From positions 1 through 64,000 of the forward strand of contig CASTSB010000008.1 of assembly GCA_949451605.1 (NCBI GenBank): 64,000 nucleotides of DNA, given 5' to 3'. The notes below the pieces were generated by a model that was not told the origin of the DNA, ran no database searches, and saw nothing but the letters and a program-made list of their open reading frames with translations. Position numbers and translations under genes: made by a program. Source of the DNA: an uncultured Bacilli bacterium (GTDB lineage: Bacteria > Bacillota_I > Bacilli_A > RF39 > UBA660). Positions 16,906 to 26,371 of this stretch are shown here, in pieces (positions within the stretch are counted from its first letter, which is position 1; every line of letters starts with the position of its first letter).

Positions 16906-17601
16906 TTATATATTTTCTAAATGCTTCCATATTCTTTTGTATTGTTCCAATTGCTCTTCTTTTCTAATCTGTGCAGCTGGATGATAAAGAGGAATTACAA
17001 TAAAATTATTAAGGTGAATTTCAGGAGACCTTTTAATTGTTTCCTTTAATGTATTACTAATACCAAATCCATATATCTTTGATAAAGATATTAATGGATA
17101 TAATCCCAATGTTAAAACAACTCTTGGCTTAACAATTTCAATCTGTCTTTCAAGATATCTACTACAATTTATAGTAGAATTTTTTAAATCTATATTATTT
17201 CCTCTATAATTGTTCCCTTGTCTAGCGCACATGATAGCATTAGTTATAAAGCAATCATTTAAATTGTATTTATTTTTAGATGACTCTATAATAAATTTTT
17301 CTAGCATTTTTTTAGTAAGGCTTTTTTCTGATTCTATTAATTCTTTCCAATTAAGTTTGTCTTTTTCTAATGATCCATTAATTTTTTTCATCTCAATATA
17401 AGGTCCCCAATCCTGACCAATTATCATTATATTTGAATCTAATCTATTAAACCAGTCTGTCCAAATAGATGGAATATTAGTACAAAAATTATAATCTTTA
17501 TAAATATTAATTAAAGATTTACTTGCACATGGAAAATTCAAACATAAAGAACAATTACTCATATCTTGAATTAATTTTTCAAATCTTTTACTACTATTCA
17601 T
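16906..17601 (-). CDS. Uracil-DNA glycosylase superfamily protein
   Basis: A 231-residue protein. NIMIIGQDWGPY resembles motif A of family 4/5-type uracil-DNA glycosylases, ARQGNNYRG and TLGLYPL fill the middle, and PLYHPAAQIR resembles the C-terminal His motif. Cysteines near the N-terminus (NCSLCLNFPC) and in IMCARQ/NCSRY could hold an iron-sulfur cluster as in family 4. Inference: it excises damaged bases or acts on a related substrate; the motif A acid is replaced, so activity is uncertain. Start 17601 is an ATG; an in-frame TTG lies 18 bases upstream. Solitary gene between a RhuM-like and an HD-domain gene. Confidence 0.72.
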   Translation of the reverse strand: MNSSKRFEKLIQDMSNCSLCLNFPCASKSLINIYKDYNFCTNIPSIWTDWFNRLDSNIMIIGQDWGPYIEMKKINGSLEKDKLNWKELIESEKSLTKKMLEKFIIESSKNKYNLNDCFITNAIMCARQGNNYRGNNIDLKNSTINCSRYLERQIEIVKPRVVLTLGLYPLISLSKIYGFGISNTLKETIKRSPEIHLNNFIVIPLYHPAAQIRKEEQLEQYKRIWKHLENI

Positions 17602-17732
17602 ACAATTTACTCTCTCCAATATACAAACTTCATTTTTTAGTGAAAAAGTTTATAAACTACAAGTTCAACATATAATACATTTATTTTATTGTCAACCTAT
17701 CTATTTTAAAGTAAAAATTAATATTAATAAAA

Positions 17733-17752
17733 AAAGTACTTATAAGTACTTT
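17733..17752 (-). terminator. Intrinsic terminator after the HD-domain gene
   Basis: A perfect 20-base palindrome, AAAGTACTTATAAGTACTTT, followed by a T tract on the minus strand, just past the stop at 17773. Confidence 0.75.
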
Positions 17753-17772
17753 CTTTATATTTGATTTCAAAA

Positions 17773-19050
17773 TTATCTCCCAAAGAAATCCTTTAATTTC
17801 TTATCTAAAACTTTTTGCTTATTAGACTTTTTATCATCTAACTCTAAAGTTCTTGCAGTATCACCTTTAGGAGTATACTCATCTACATCTACAGGTAAAA
17901 CAGCACTTTGTAATTGACGATCCTGCATAGTACTTACTTTACTATCAGTAGATACATCATCTTGAAGTACTCTTCTAATAGTAATATTGGTAGTCTCACT
18001 TAAATCTATTACATTAGTACCTCTATTATCAATCACTAAAACGGAAGGTTTTGTAGGAAATTCTTTAGACTTACCAACAACAATAGCCTCTTGACCATTA
18101 GAAAGTAATACCTTAACGCCATGTGGATAAATTGTAAAATGATCGATAAACATTTTATAAGTATCTTTATCTATCTTTCCATTATGCGCAAGTTGAGACA
18201 TATATGATATAACATTTTCAAAAGGTGATAACAAATCATTCCCCATAGCATGTTCAAGTAATGTATCATATACATCACATAAAGATATTATACTCGCAGC
18301 TTTAACATCTGGCTTTACGCTAATTCTGCTATTAAAATCTTCATAATTACAATATAATATAGTTCTTCTTACCTCATCTGGAAGCTTATCTTTAAATGCA
18401 ACATATGAATAAACACTATGTAGATTATCATCATAACTACCACCTATTGACTTAGGATTTATAGTAGTCCCTTTAAGAGTACTAGCATTAAATGGTAGTG
18501 CACGTAATCCATTAGGATCATTTTTATATCTTTTACCAAAGTCATGTAATAATGCAGAAAGACAAATAGAATTTAATGGTATCTGCATATCTTTAGGTTT
18601 ATCTTTATTATAAATACTAGCTAATGCAACTGCCATTCTAGTAACTCTAAAATAATGACTACCAGGCTTATTATGATACATGATTTTTATAACATCATCT
18701 GGTAAGTCTGAAATTGTTTTTAAATCTTCACAAATATTAAAAATACTTAAATCAATTGAAGATAAAGCACGATCTAAATCTGCTCCTTCAGCTTTAAAAA
18801 CATCATTAATAAAATCTATGGCTTTAGATTGAAGATTTTCCATTTGAACATTCTTAGGTTCCTCCATATCTTCATTTACTTCTATAGTAAACTTATAATC
18901 AGAACCAGCAAACCATTGTCTCAATCTATCTAAATGTTTTTCATTTAGGACTACACCTTTTGCAATTAAAGTTTGTCCATCTCTTGCTTTAATGTCATCT
19001 GCAAGAGAACTCCCAATTTGAAGTTCATATATTGATACCTTCTTTTTCAT
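17773..19050 (-). CDS. HD-domain (degenerate HD-GYP-like) protein
   Basis: A 425-residue cytoplasmic protein. The N-terminus (VSIYELQIGSSLADDIKARDGQ, quoted as VSIYELQIGSSLADD) matches the region often found before HD-GYP domains. A metal-binding HD motif is present at LSALLHDFGKRYKND (about 165) and a CDVYDTLLE-type motif near 250. The GYP motif that contacts cyclic-di-GMP is not visible, so c-di-GMP hydrolysis is doubtful. The C-terminus (IYPHGVKVLLSNGQEAIVVG) is the usual post-domain beta segment. Start 19050 is an ATG after GGAGGAAGG. It lies 30 bp after the GIY-YIG-like gene and ends at a strong terminator. Confidence 0.75.
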   Translation of the reverse strand: MKKKVSIYELQIGSSLADDIKARDGQTLIAKGVVLNEKHLDRLRQWFAGSDYKFTIEVNEDMEEPKNVQMENLQSKAIDFINDVFKAEGADLDRALSSIDLSIFNICEDLKTISDLPDDVIKIMYHNKPGSHYFRVTRMAVALASIYNKDKPKDMQIPLNSICLSALLHDFGKRYKNDPNGLRALPFNASTLKGTTINPKSIGGSYDDNLHSVYSYVAFKDKLPDEVRRTILYCNYEDFNSRISVKPDVKAASIISLCDVYDTLLEHAMGNDLLSPFENVISYMSQLAHNGKIDKDTYKMFIDHFTIYPHGVKVLLSNGQEAIVVGKSKEFPTKPSVLVIDNRGTNVIDLSETTNITIRRVLQDDVSTDSKVSTMQDRQLQSAVLPVDVDEYTPKGDTARTLELDDKKSNKQKVLDKKLKDFFGR

Positions 19051-19080
19051 CAAACCTTCCTCCCTATATATTATTCTAAC

Positions 19081-19728
19081 CTATTTCTTAGATAATTTCC
19101 TAGCTTTTTTTAACTCTTTAATAAACGGCTTTAAAACAGTACTATTATTACCACTTATATTGATTGGTAAATTATTATTTTCTATTTCCTTTTTTTCGAT
19201 TTTTTCAATAATATTTTTGGCCTTTTTACTTTTAATCTTTTCATCAATAGTAAAATATTCTACATATAATTCATCAATAAATTTATTAGTAGATATTTCA
19301 TCATTATAATCTAAAGAAAGCAAACTACATAAACTAAATCTAAAAGTAGAAAGGTACCCACTTTTAAGACTACTTATAGTATGAGATTGCCTAATATGCC
19401 AATTAATTCTACTATAAATTGACTCTTTAACTGCTATCCCAACGTAAATATAATAATAGTCTTTTCCATCTATAATTTTAGAACATAAAAAAGGTAAAAT
19501 ATCATCTAAATACTTTTTATTAATAAAAGATGAGTTTAAAAGTAACTCTAAAGATTTTTTAGATGCCCACCACTTATAATAGCCTGGCTTATCATTAGGA
19601 ACATTTTTTCTTGTTTCTAAATCTCTAAAAGTTTTTGCTAAAAGTAAAGTCCCATTATCAGAATTTTCATTAACTAGATTTTTCTTATTATTTTGAACTT
19701 TAGAAAATTCTATCACATTACTATTCAT
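19081..19728 (-). CDS. GIY-YIG-like nuclease-domain protein
   Basis: A 215-residue basic protein. PGYYKWW followed about 50 residues later by YYYIYVGIAVKESIYSRINW matches the GIY-YIG signature (two short Tyr-rich strands, then Arg on a helix); a later Glu in DELYVEYF may be the metal ligand. The C-terminus is lysine-rich. The family assignment is by motif only. The longer reading starts at a GTG overlapping the M3 peptidase stop; 19728 is the first ATG. It sits in a run of accessory genes and is probably co-transcribed with the M3 peptidase. Confidence 0.55.
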   Translation of the reverse strand: MNSNVIEFSKVQNNKKNLVNENSDNGTLLLAKTFRDLETRKNVPNDKPGYYKWWASKKSLELLLNSSFINKKYLDDILPFLCSKIIDGKDYYYIYVGIAVKESIYSRINWHIRQSHTISSLKSGYLSTFRFSLCSLLSLDYNDEISTNKFIDELYVEYFTIDEKIKSKKAKNIIEKIEKKEIENNNLPINISGNNSTVLKPFIKELKKARKLSKK

Positions 19729-19736
19729 ATCTACTC

Positions 19737-21446
19737 TCACTTTTTAAATTTAGTTTTTACATTTATTTTTCTAGTTTCAAGTTCTTTATCTAAAAGATTG
19801 CCAATAAATTCTACATTCTTTGACGAAAAAGGATTTTCAAGATGATATTTACTAATCAAGTCATTTAAAGGATAATAAGATGCAACACTTCCTATTTCTT
19901 TGAAAAACTCTAAATTAAGAGATGAATTATTCCAAATAGAAAAAGCCCCAAAATAAGATAAAGCATAATCTATATAATATAAAGGATTCATAAAAATATG
20001 TGATTGCCTATAAAAATATCCTCCATTATCTAGATTCTGATGTCCTGAATTACTAACTTCTAAATGATATTTAGAGACTAATTCAAGCCAAATCTTAGAA
20101 GGATCATCCTTTTTTAAATTATTACATTTATATACTTTTTCTTGAAATTCATCAACTAGACAAATATATGGAAGAGTTGAAACCATATCTTTTATTTTTA
20201 AAAAACAATATTTTTGATAATCTTCATCATTAAATATATTATCTACATGATCCATCATTATTAATTCCATAGCATAAGAAAACATTTCAGCAATATCAAA
20301 AGTTGGATACTTTAAAAGTGGAGAAACTATATAATTTTTATCCATTTTACTTGCACAATATTTTTGAAAAGCATGACCAACTTCATGAGTAGTAACTTCT
20401 ACATCATAAGAAGTACCTTTCAAGTTTCCAGTTATAGTTGGCATACAAGTATCTGTTAAATAATTCGTAATACCAATATTAAGTTTATTATCATTAGGTA
20501 TTAGATCAATATAGTTATTTTTAAGCATAATGCAATACAAATTATATAAATCTTTATCTACACTCATAAATGATTCTTCTAAATTAGTTAGTAATTGCTG
20601 ATCATTATATAATGGCTTAGGCATTTCATTAAAATAAATAGTATCAAAATATTCTAAATGATTAATAGATAATTCGTCCTTCTTCCACTCATTAATTTTA
20701 TCTATTATTGGAGAAAAATATTCTAAAATATTTTCTCTAAAATCTCTAATATCAGAATAATCATAACCAAATCTTCTAAGAGAGTATAAGCTATATTCAG
20801 AATAATCACTAAAACCTAGTTTACGTGCTAATTCGCCTCTTACATTGACCATGTCATAAAATATTTCATCATATTGATCTTTTTTTGATAAATAAAAGTC
20901 ATTAACCGCATCATGAGCATTTTTTCTTATTTCACGATTATTAGAACTAAAAAATGAAGTTACAAAAGATAGAGGTCTTTCCTCATTATTAAAACTAATT
21001 AAACTCCTATTTAATTCTCTGTACTTTGCTTTTAATTGATTTTCTTTTTGTTGTAGAGAAATAATTGAATCATCAGAAATTCTTAGCTTGTATTTAATAG
21101 TATTAAAAAAATTATCTGGTATTACTTTCTTCAGTTTCTCTTGAAAAGGAGAATTTAAAGCCAATTTATAAAAAGGAATAAACAAAAGATCATACCTAGG
21201 TTTAAATTCATCCCAATATTCAAGTTCTTCTTTAAAAAATTGATCTTTAGAATTTCTCATATTTCTAATATCAGCATAATCAGCTAATTCTTCAATGTGA
21301 GACTGATAAGAAATTATTTCTCTAAAAATTTCTAAATATGATGAAAAATTATTTTCATTACTTAATCTATCTATTAAGCTATTTATCTTTTCTTTAATCT
21401 CTTCAAAATCAGTTCGTTCATAATTTATATCATTAAAATTAATCAT
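19737..21446 (-). CDS. M3 family oligoendopeptidase (PepF-like)
   Basis: A 569-residue zinc metallopeptidase. The zinc site HEVGHAFQ lies near residue 350 and the downstream Glu ligand is in FDIAEMFSYAMEL. The N-terminal helical region and overall length fit the oligoendopeptidase F group, which cleaves short peptides in the cytoplasm. No signal peptide. Start 21446 follows GGAGAAACAA. It begins 9 bp after the flavin reductase gene, so both are probably in one transcript. Confidence 0.9.
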   Translation of the reverse strand: MINFNDINYERTDFEEIKEKINSLIDRLSNENNFSSYLEIFREIISYQSHIEELADYADIRNMRNSKDQFFKEELEYWDEFKPRYDLLFIPFYKLALNSPFQEKLKKVIPDNFFNTIKYKLRISDDSIISLQQKENQLKAKYRELNRSLISFNNEERPLSFVTSFFSSNNREIRKNAHDAVNDFYLSKKDQYDEIFYDMVNVRGELARKLGFSDYSEYSLYSLRRFGYDYSDIRDFRENILEYFSPIIDKINEWKKDELSINHLEYFDTIYFNEMPKPLYNDQQLLTNLEESFMSVDKDLYNLYCIMLKNNYIDLIPNDNKLNIGITNYLTDTCMPTITGNLKGTSYDVEVTTHEVGHAFQKYCASKMDKNYIVSPLLKYPTFDIAEMFSYAMELIMMDHVDNIFNDEDYQKYCFLKIKDMVSTLPYICLVDEFQEKVYKCNNLKKDDPSKIWLELVSKYHLEVSNSGHQNLDNGGYFYRQSHIFMNPLYYIDYALSYFGAFSIWNNSSLNLEFFKEIGSVASYYPLNDLISKYHLENPFSSKNVEFIGNLLDKELETRKINVKTKFKK

Positions 21447-21455
21447 TTGTTTCTC

Positions 21456-22055
21456 CTAGTTCTTCTTTTCAAATAAAGTTCTATCTACACCACATTTAGG
21501 ACACTTGAAATCCTCTGGCAGTTCTTCTCCATAATAGATATAACCACAAACAGTGCATACCCAAGCAGTTTTTCCTAATGAAGTTTTAACCTTCAACAAT
21601 TCATCTTTATTTTCTTGATAATATTGATATGTCATTGGCTTAGAATCAGAAAAAACATCAGCTTCAATTAATTTACCAATAAAAACTGTATGTGTATCAT
21701 TTTCAATTGAGTCAACTATTTCACAAATCATATACCCAAGTGAATCGTTGATTATTCTTATTTCTTCTACAATAGAAGTATCAACATTTTCAAATTTATT
21801 AATATCTCTCATTGAATTCATTCCAAATGTCTTAATAAGATTACCATCAACATTTTCTCCTATTACAGATAATGCAAACTTATCGCTTTTCTTTAACAAT
21901 TCATTAGTATAATTATTCTTCATTACTGCAACCGAAATAAGTGGTTCATCACTTGAGCTTATCTGCGAAACCGCATCAACTATACATCCTCCATCATATG
22001 TTGTCAAAACATACATACCTTGGCTTATTTTTCTTGTTATTTTTTTATTTTTCAT
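21456..22055 (-). CDS. Flavin reductase-rubredoxin fusion
   Basis: A 199-residue redox protein. Residues 1-150 are a flavin reductase-like FMN-binding domain ([11 protein letters not shown], then [17 protein letters not shown]). Residues about 160-199 are a rubredoxin with two CxxC pairs ([14 protein letters not shown] and FKCPKCGVD) that hold one iron. Such fusions pass electrons from NAD(P)H or flavin to oxygen or peroxide detoxification enzymes in anaerobes. Start 22055 follows GAGGTAGTAAT; an upstream in-frame start would overlap lepB more deeply. Confidence 0.88.
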   Translation of the reverse strand: MKNKKITRKISQGMYVLTTYDGGCIVDAVSQISSSDEPLISVAVMKNNYTNELLKKSDKFALSVIGENVDGNLIKTFGMNSMRDINKFENVDTSIVEEIRIINDSLGYMICEIVDSIENDTHTVFIGKLIEADVFSDSKPMTYQYYQENKDELLKVKTSLGKTAWVCTVCGYIYYGEELPEDFKCPKCGVDRTLFEKKN

Positions 22056-22059
22056 ATTA

Positions 22060-22557
22060 CTACCTCTTATCTCCAAGTCTATTAAATGGAAAAATAGTCA
22101 AATTTGTTTTACCCTTTATTTTATCCTTAGTAATAGCTCCTAATACTCTACTATCTGTAGAATTAACTCTATTATCTCCTAAAACAAAGTATCCATCTTT
22201 TGAAACATTTGCTTTAAAATCTATAGTTTTCTCATGACTAAAATTTTCCTTTATTTTTTTATCATTAACATATAAATTATTATCTTTATATTCTATTTTC
22301 TCTCCTGGCAAACCTATAACTCTTTTAATTATATATTCATTATCCAGTTTAATGACTATAATATCAAACCTTTTTATATCGTTAAAACGATAATAATATT
22401 CATTTAATATCATTATATCTTTATCCTCTAATGTTGGATGCATAGACTCACCACTAACTCTAATTGGAGAAAAAATATATATTTTAATAAATAGCACTAT
22501 TAAAATAATAATTATATAAATTAAATTTTCTTTTATCACACTAACTACTTTTTCCAT
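22060..22557 (-). CDS. lepB: Signal peptidase I (Lys-type)
   Basis: A 165-residue membrane-anchored signal peptidase that removes Sec signal peptides. One N-terminal helix (about 8-28), catalytic Ser in [11 protein letters not shown], catalytic Lys in [14 protein letters not shown], and [16 protein letters not shown] near the C-terminus. The Ser-Lys dyad separates it from the ER-type SipW enzyme at 45333. It follows the rplS terminator, as in the clostridial rplS-lepB-rbgA order, though here several accessory genes separate it from rbgA. Confidence 0.95.
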   Translation of the reverse strand: MEKVVSVIKENLIYIIIILIVLFIKIYIFSPIRVSGESMHPTLEDKDIMILNEYYYRFNDIKRFDIIVIKLDNEYIIKRVIGLPGEKIEYKDNNLYVNDKKIKENFSHEKTIDFKANVSKDGYFVLGDNRVNSTDSRVLGAITKDKIKGKTNLTIFPFNRLGDKR

Positions 22558-22585
22558 TCAAATCACCCAATCTAATTATAACAAA

Positions 22586-22609
22586 AAAATAGAGCCTTGG
22601 CTCTATTTT
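22586..22609 (-). terminator. Intrinsic terminator after rplS
   Basis: AAAATAGAGCC pairs with GGCTCTATTTT around two bases, with a T tract following on the minus strand. Confidence 0.85.
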
Positions 22610-22610
22610 A

Positions 22611-22955
22611 TTATTTTTGTCCTCTTTCTTTAATACGGTAACTACCAACCATACCTCTAAGGAATGTAAGCTTAGCACGTCTAACTTTACCTTTACGTAC
22701 AACTACTATTCCAGCAACTTTTGGTGAGTTTACTGGGAAAGTTCTTTCAACTCCTACACCACTAGATATTTTACGAACTGTAAAAGTTTCAGATACGCTT
22801 CCTCCACGTTTAGCAACTACTACACCTTCGAAAGCTTGGATACGTTCTCTCTTACCTTCAATAATCTTAACATCTACTCTTACTGTATCTCCAACACGGA
22901 ACTCAGGAATGTTAGGATTAATTTGTTTTGCATTAATTTTGTCAATAATGTTCAT
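22611..22955 (-). CDS. rplS: 50S ribosomal protein L19
   Basis: A 114-residue ribosomal protein at the 30S-50S interface. [19 protein letters not shown] and [20 protein letters not shown] are family signatures, and the ending [12 protein letters not shown] is complete. Start 22955 (MNIIDKINA) follows GGAG; the longer reading would add residues not found in L19. It is transcribed alone from its own promoter to its own terminator. Confidence 0.97.
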   Translation of the reverse strand: MNIIDKINAKQINPNIPEFRVGDTVRVDVKIIEGKRERIQAFEGVVVAKRGGSVSETFTVRKISSGVGVERTFPVNSPKVAGIVVVRKGKVRRAKLTFLRGMVGSYRIKERGQK

Positions 22956-23040
22956 TAAAAATTCTCCTCTCAATATATATTCTACCAACGATCATAATTA
23001 AATTATTTTTGAGTAATCAGCGGATCATCTCACTTGACAA
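22956..23040 (-). promoter_or_regulatory. Untranslated leader of rplS
   Basis: About 85 bases lie between the promoter and the rplS start, with potential to fold (GTGAGATGATCCGC). Firmicutes rplS leaders often bind L19 for autoregulation; that function here is inference. Confidence 0.4.
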
Positions 23041-23045
23041 AGTAG

Positions 23046-23074
23046 ATTATAGCATAACACCTATTAAAAATCAA
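23046..23074 (-). promoter_or_regulatory. SigA-type promoter of rplS
   Basis: On the minus strand: TTGATT (23069-23074), 17-bp spacer, TATAAT (23046-23051) with an extended TG motif just before the -10. Confidence 0.75.
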
Positions 23075-23090
23075 CACATTTACAAAGAAA

Positions 23091-23114
23091 AAAATACTAC
23101 TTCTGTAGTATTTT
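23091..23114 (-). terminator. Intrinsic terminator after the 23.1-kb surface gene
   Basis: A 10-bp stem (AAAATACTAC with its complement) on a four-base loop, followed by T residues on the minus strand. It insulates rplS from the surface-protein pair. Confidence 0.85.
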
Positions 23115-23678
23115 CTAGCTTTTATTGCTTCTTAACTTAGCATTTTCATCAGCCATAACATAAGTAGCTGTTAAATTAAGCCTAAATTCTGAGTCACCTT
23201 TAGAAGGTAAATCTTCAACTTCAATATCAGTTCTATATTTTACATATATTTTTAAAGTATCTTTTCCTTCAGTCTTTTCAAGTAAATCATACTGTTTTAA
23301 CTCAGTACCATCATTATAAGTAACAGTAGCAGTAATAAACTTCTTTTGTTCATCAGTTAACCCTGTTATTTCATAGTTATTAAGCATAACATCCATTGTA
23401 CCTTTATTTACAATATCTGCATAAAAATAATATTCATCGCCTGGTTTATTTAAAGTAACTTGATAATCAATAGATAATTTATCCTCTGAGATATTAGCAG
23501 GAATATCAATAGTTGCACCTTTGTGTGTATCAACTATATTTTCAAAATGCAAATCCCATACATTTCTTTTAACAATAGAAACACCATTAATATCTAGATT
23601 AGTTGAAAGATAGGCATATCCAACACTAAGAAATAACACTAATATGATTACTACAATATACTTATTTTTCTTTTTCAT
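23115..23678 (-). CDS. Secreted TasA/camelysin-like protein
   Basis: A 187-residue exported protein with a Lys-rich start and one hydrophobic segment (about 7-22, VVIILVLFLSVGYAYLS). The following domain shares a pattern with the N-terminal domains of the proteins at 28654 and 29902: VWDLHFENI, then NKPGDEYYFYADIVNKGTMD, then GLTDEQKKFITATVTYNDGT, then DIEVEDLPS. It is therefore the stand-alone version of that module, without LamG. Inference: surface or matrix protein, perhaps a SipW substrate. It follows the 477-residue membrane protein by 17 bp, suggesting a two-gene operon. Confidence 0.65.
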   Translation of the reverse strand: MKKKNKYIVVIILVLFLSVGYAYLSTNLDINGVSIVKRNVWDLHFENIVDTHKGATIDIPANISEDKLSIDYQVTLNKPGDEYYFYADIVNKGTMDVMLNNYEITGLTDEQKKFITATVTYNDGTELKQYDLLEKTEGKDTLKIYVKYRTDIEVEDLPSKGDSEFRLNLTATYVMADENAKLRSNKS

Positions 23679-23695
23679 AACTTTTCTCCTAAATA

Positions 23696-25129
23696 TTATT
23701 TTCCTTCATCTTTCATACTATACAAATAAATAGTCTTATCATCTTCTAAATAAAATTTACTTTTAATATTATTTATTCTTTCATAAACAATAGGCTTTTC
23801 TAACGAATTTCTAGCATCCATTAATTCTTGGAAACTTTCAAGCTCTACAACCTTATATCCATCAGGTATTACATATCTACTAATTGTATTTACTATAATA
23901 TCATCATGCTCTTTTAAAATAGCTTTTAACTTAGTATTATATTCATTATCAGAATTTAATCCCATTTTAATAAAGTTAACAAGATAGATAAATAATAATA
24001 CATCCATAATCATTGACACAACAGCAATAAATAAATATACTGGATCAACAACTTTTTCTTCTTTATTAGAAATAACTAATTGATTTTGATTATCTAAATT
24101 ACTAGTCTTAATCATAAAAGCTTCTTCTGTAAGCGGTATAGTAATATAAGAAATTTTTCTAGAAACATCATTTTCTTCTAAATATAGAGCTACTTCTAAT
24201 TCACCACTAGAAACAAGACCTATCTTACTATTATAATCTTTAACTATATTACTATAATTTATAAAATCAACATCTACATCTACTGAAAAAGACGCAACTT
24301 CACTATTTGATTCTAAAGAAGTACTATGAACTAAAACATCCTCTTTTGTATATCTAACACGAGTTGAATCAGCTTTATCAAATATTTTTAACTTACCTAT
24401 AACATAATAGTTAGCCTTATAGCTATTCTTCTTACTAAACAAAGCTTCATAGTCAAATGTAGCTTGAATATTTTCAGTAATACTCGAAATATATTCCAAA
24501 TCACGTTCTAAGCATGTTCCTTTATAAATACCATTTTCACTAGTACATACAGAATAATCATTAGAAGTATACTCAGAATAAGTAATTCCTCCACCCAATT
24601 CATAATCTATCGCTTTAAAAATAAAAACAATACACAAAACTAAGAATAATAAAAACATTAATACTAATGTACAAACTCTAGAAGTAAAACCATAATGAGC
24701 TCTATTCATATTGTTTGTTTTAGGAACCACCCTATCATGTTTTTTTTCTTCTTTAATAGGCTCTTCATTATCTAATTGTTCATAAGCTTTTATAATTTCT
24801 TCCTTATTTAAAACATCAGTTTTTTGAATATTATACTTTTCAGTTAAATATGCTCTGTCTACTCGTTTGCCCTCTCTTTTACTAATTGAAGAGCTTGGAG
24901 ACTTTTCTTCTTTTTTAACAACAGTTTTTTTAACTACTTTTTTAGGAGTCTCACTTTTTTTAGTAGTCGTTTTCTTTACCGTAGACTTCTTTGTAGTAGT
25001 TTTTTTAACTGTTTTAGTTGCTTCTTTTTCTTCACTCTTTTTTGCTTTCCATTTTGGATCACTATTTACTTTACTTTTAGCTCTAGTTGAACTTGTTGCC
25101 TTTTTCTTAGTCTTTGTAGTATCTTTCAT
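23696..25129 (-). CDS. Two-pass membrane protein with Lys/Thr-rich N-terminal tail (DUF5305-like)
   Basis: A 477-residue protein. Residues 1-90 are low-complexity and very basic (repeats of KKTTTKKST). A membrane helix lies near 155-175 (VLMFLLFLVLCIVFIF), an extracytoplasmic beta domain near 180-365 contains two cysteines (YSVCTSENGIYKGTC), and a second helix near 370-390 precedes a cytoplasmic tail. The layout resembles DUF5305 proteins, which I recall as neighbours of SipW-type peptidases; this is a tentative match. Together with the TasA-like gene it interrupts the conserved trmD-rplS order. Role unknown, possibly assembly or anchoring of the surface protein. Confidence 0.55.
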   Translation of the reverse strand: MKDTTKTKKKATSSTRAKSKVNSDPKWKAKKSEEKEATKTVKKTTTKKSTVKKTTTKKSETPKKVVKKTVVKKEEKSPSSSISKREGKRVDRAYLTEKYNIQKTDVLNKEEIIKAYEQLDNEEPIKEEKKHDRVVPKTNNMNRAHYGFTSRVCTLVLMFLLFLVLCIVFIFKAIDYELGGGITYSEYTSNDYSVCTSENGIYKGTCLERDLEYISSITENIQATFDYEALFSKKNSYKANYYVIGKLKIFDKADSTRVRYTKEDVLVHSTSLESNSEVASFSVDVDVDFINYSNIVKDYNSKIGLVSSGELEVALYLEENDVSRKISYITIPLTEEAFMIKTSNLDNQNQLVISNKEEKVVDPVYLFIAVVSMIMDVLLFIYLVNFIKMGLNSDNEYNTKLKAILKEHDDIIVNTISRYVIPDGYKVVELESFQELMDARNSLEKPIVYERINNIKSKFYLEDDKTIYLYSMKDEGK

Positions 25130-25222
25130 ACTAACTAATCACCACCATAATATATTTATTTCCTACCCCTACTCTTATAAATAAAGTATAACACAAATCT
25201 AGAAAAAAAAGAAAGAAAAATA

Positions 25223-25666
25223 CTATTTTCCTTTCCCATTTTTATAACTAATTATGTTTTCATTTAAAATGATTAGTCTTTTTTCAGCTTCTTTTTTTAA
25301 AGTAGTCAATTCATGTGACATTTTTTCAATTTCTTTTTGTTTTAAATAATGTCTATATTTATTTTTAATTTCTAATCTAAATCTTTCAATTTGATTTAGA
25401 GCTTCACGATAATCACTGCCACTATCATCATCACTTATTATTAATTCTGTAAGTAAGTTAAGAAGTTTCTTATATCTTCTTTCTACTTTTTCACTTACTA
25501 TTTTATATGCCAAAGATTTATCAATAATTTTCAAATCGTTAATTAATTGATTATTAATATTAAATCCCTTTTTAGTAAACATAGTAAAGCCTTCTAAATT
25601 AAATAATTCTAAACCATTAACTTTATTTTTTTTAAACTTAACATTCTTAAAACTTACAGAATACAT
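25223..25666 (-). CDS. Small basic protein of unknown function after trmD
   Basis: A 147-residue cytoplasmic protein with a lysine-rich helical C-terminal half (KQKEIEKMSHELTTLKKEAEK) likely to form a coiled coil. No family recognised. Start 25666 is preferred because AGGTG lies six bases before it; two earlier in-frame starts overlap the ribosome site. It begins 9 bp after trmD ends and is probably translated from the rimM-trmD transcript. Confidence 0.6.
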   Translation of the reverse strand: MYSVSFKNVKFKKNKVNGLELFNLEGFTMFTKKGFNINNQLINDLKIIDKSLAYKIVSEKVERRYKKLLNLLTELIISDDDSGSDYREALNQIERFRLEIKNKYRHYLKQKEIEKMSHELTTLKKEAEKRLIILNENIISYKNGKGK

Positions 25667-25675
25667 TTTCATCAC

Positions 25676-26344
25676 CTACTCTTTATCTAATAAATCAGGT
25701 CTTCTCTCCAATGTCTTTTTAAGACTCTCTTGATATCTATATTCAGCTATTTTTTTATGATCCCCAGAAAGTAACACTTCTGGCACTTCCATTCCTTCAT
25801 ATACTCTAGGTTTAGTATATGTTGGATAATCAAGTAATTTTCCACTAAAAGAATCATTTAAATGAGACTCTTCAGTAATAACACCTGGTAGTAATCTAGT
25901 AACAGAATCAACTATAACCATAGCAGCCATTTCCCCACCAGTTAATACGTAATCACCAATACTAAGTTCCATATCACAAATACTTCTAATTCTTTCATCA
26001 AACCCTTCATAATGTCCACAAATTAATATAATATGCTCTTTATGACTAAGTTCATAAGCCCTAGATTGTTTATAAACTTCTCCATCAGGAGTTAATAAAA
26101 TAACTAAAGAATTATCTTTTCTTAGTGACTTAACACAATCAAATATAGGTTGTGGAGTAAGTACCATTCCAGCACCTCCGCCATAAGGAGTATCATCAAC
26201 CTTATTATGAGGATCATTGGTAAAATCTCTAAAATTAACAATATTAATATCAACTTTTCCAAGCTCTTTAGCTCTTTTTATAATAGATTCATTAAATACA
26301 TTGTTAAACATCTCAGGAAACAATGAAAGTATATCAATCCTCAT
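25676..26344 (-). CDS. trmD: tRNA (guanine37-N1)-methyltransferase
   Basis: A 222-residue SPOUT enzyme that methylates G37 of tRNAs. Signatures include DILSLFPEMF, DDTPYGGGAGMVLTP, LICGHYEGFDERI and SIGDYVLTGGE (the trefoil-knot SAM site), with the C-terminal tRNA-binding helices ending in KTLERRPDLL. Complete length. Neighbour of rimM as usual, but a DUF4325-like gene lies between them. Confidence 0.97.
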   Translation of the reverse strand: MRIDILSLFPEMFNNVFNESIIKRAKELGKVDINIVNFRDFTNDPHNKVDDTPYGGGAGMVLTPQPIFDCVKSLRKDNSLVILLTPDGEVYKQSRAYELSHKEHIILICGHYEGFDERIRSICDMELSIGDYVLTGGEMAAMVIVDSVTRLLPGVITEESHLNDSFSGKLLDYPTYTKPRVYEGMEVPEVLLSGDHKKIAEYRYQESLKKTLERRPDLLDKE

Positions 26345-26371
26345 ATATAAACCTCTTCTCTACATTCTATT

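Noticed and set aside
24867-25184. Plus-strand frame rich in Val, Phe and Leu
   Set aside because: It is the antisense of the Lys/Thr-rich tail of the membrane protein at 23696-25129.
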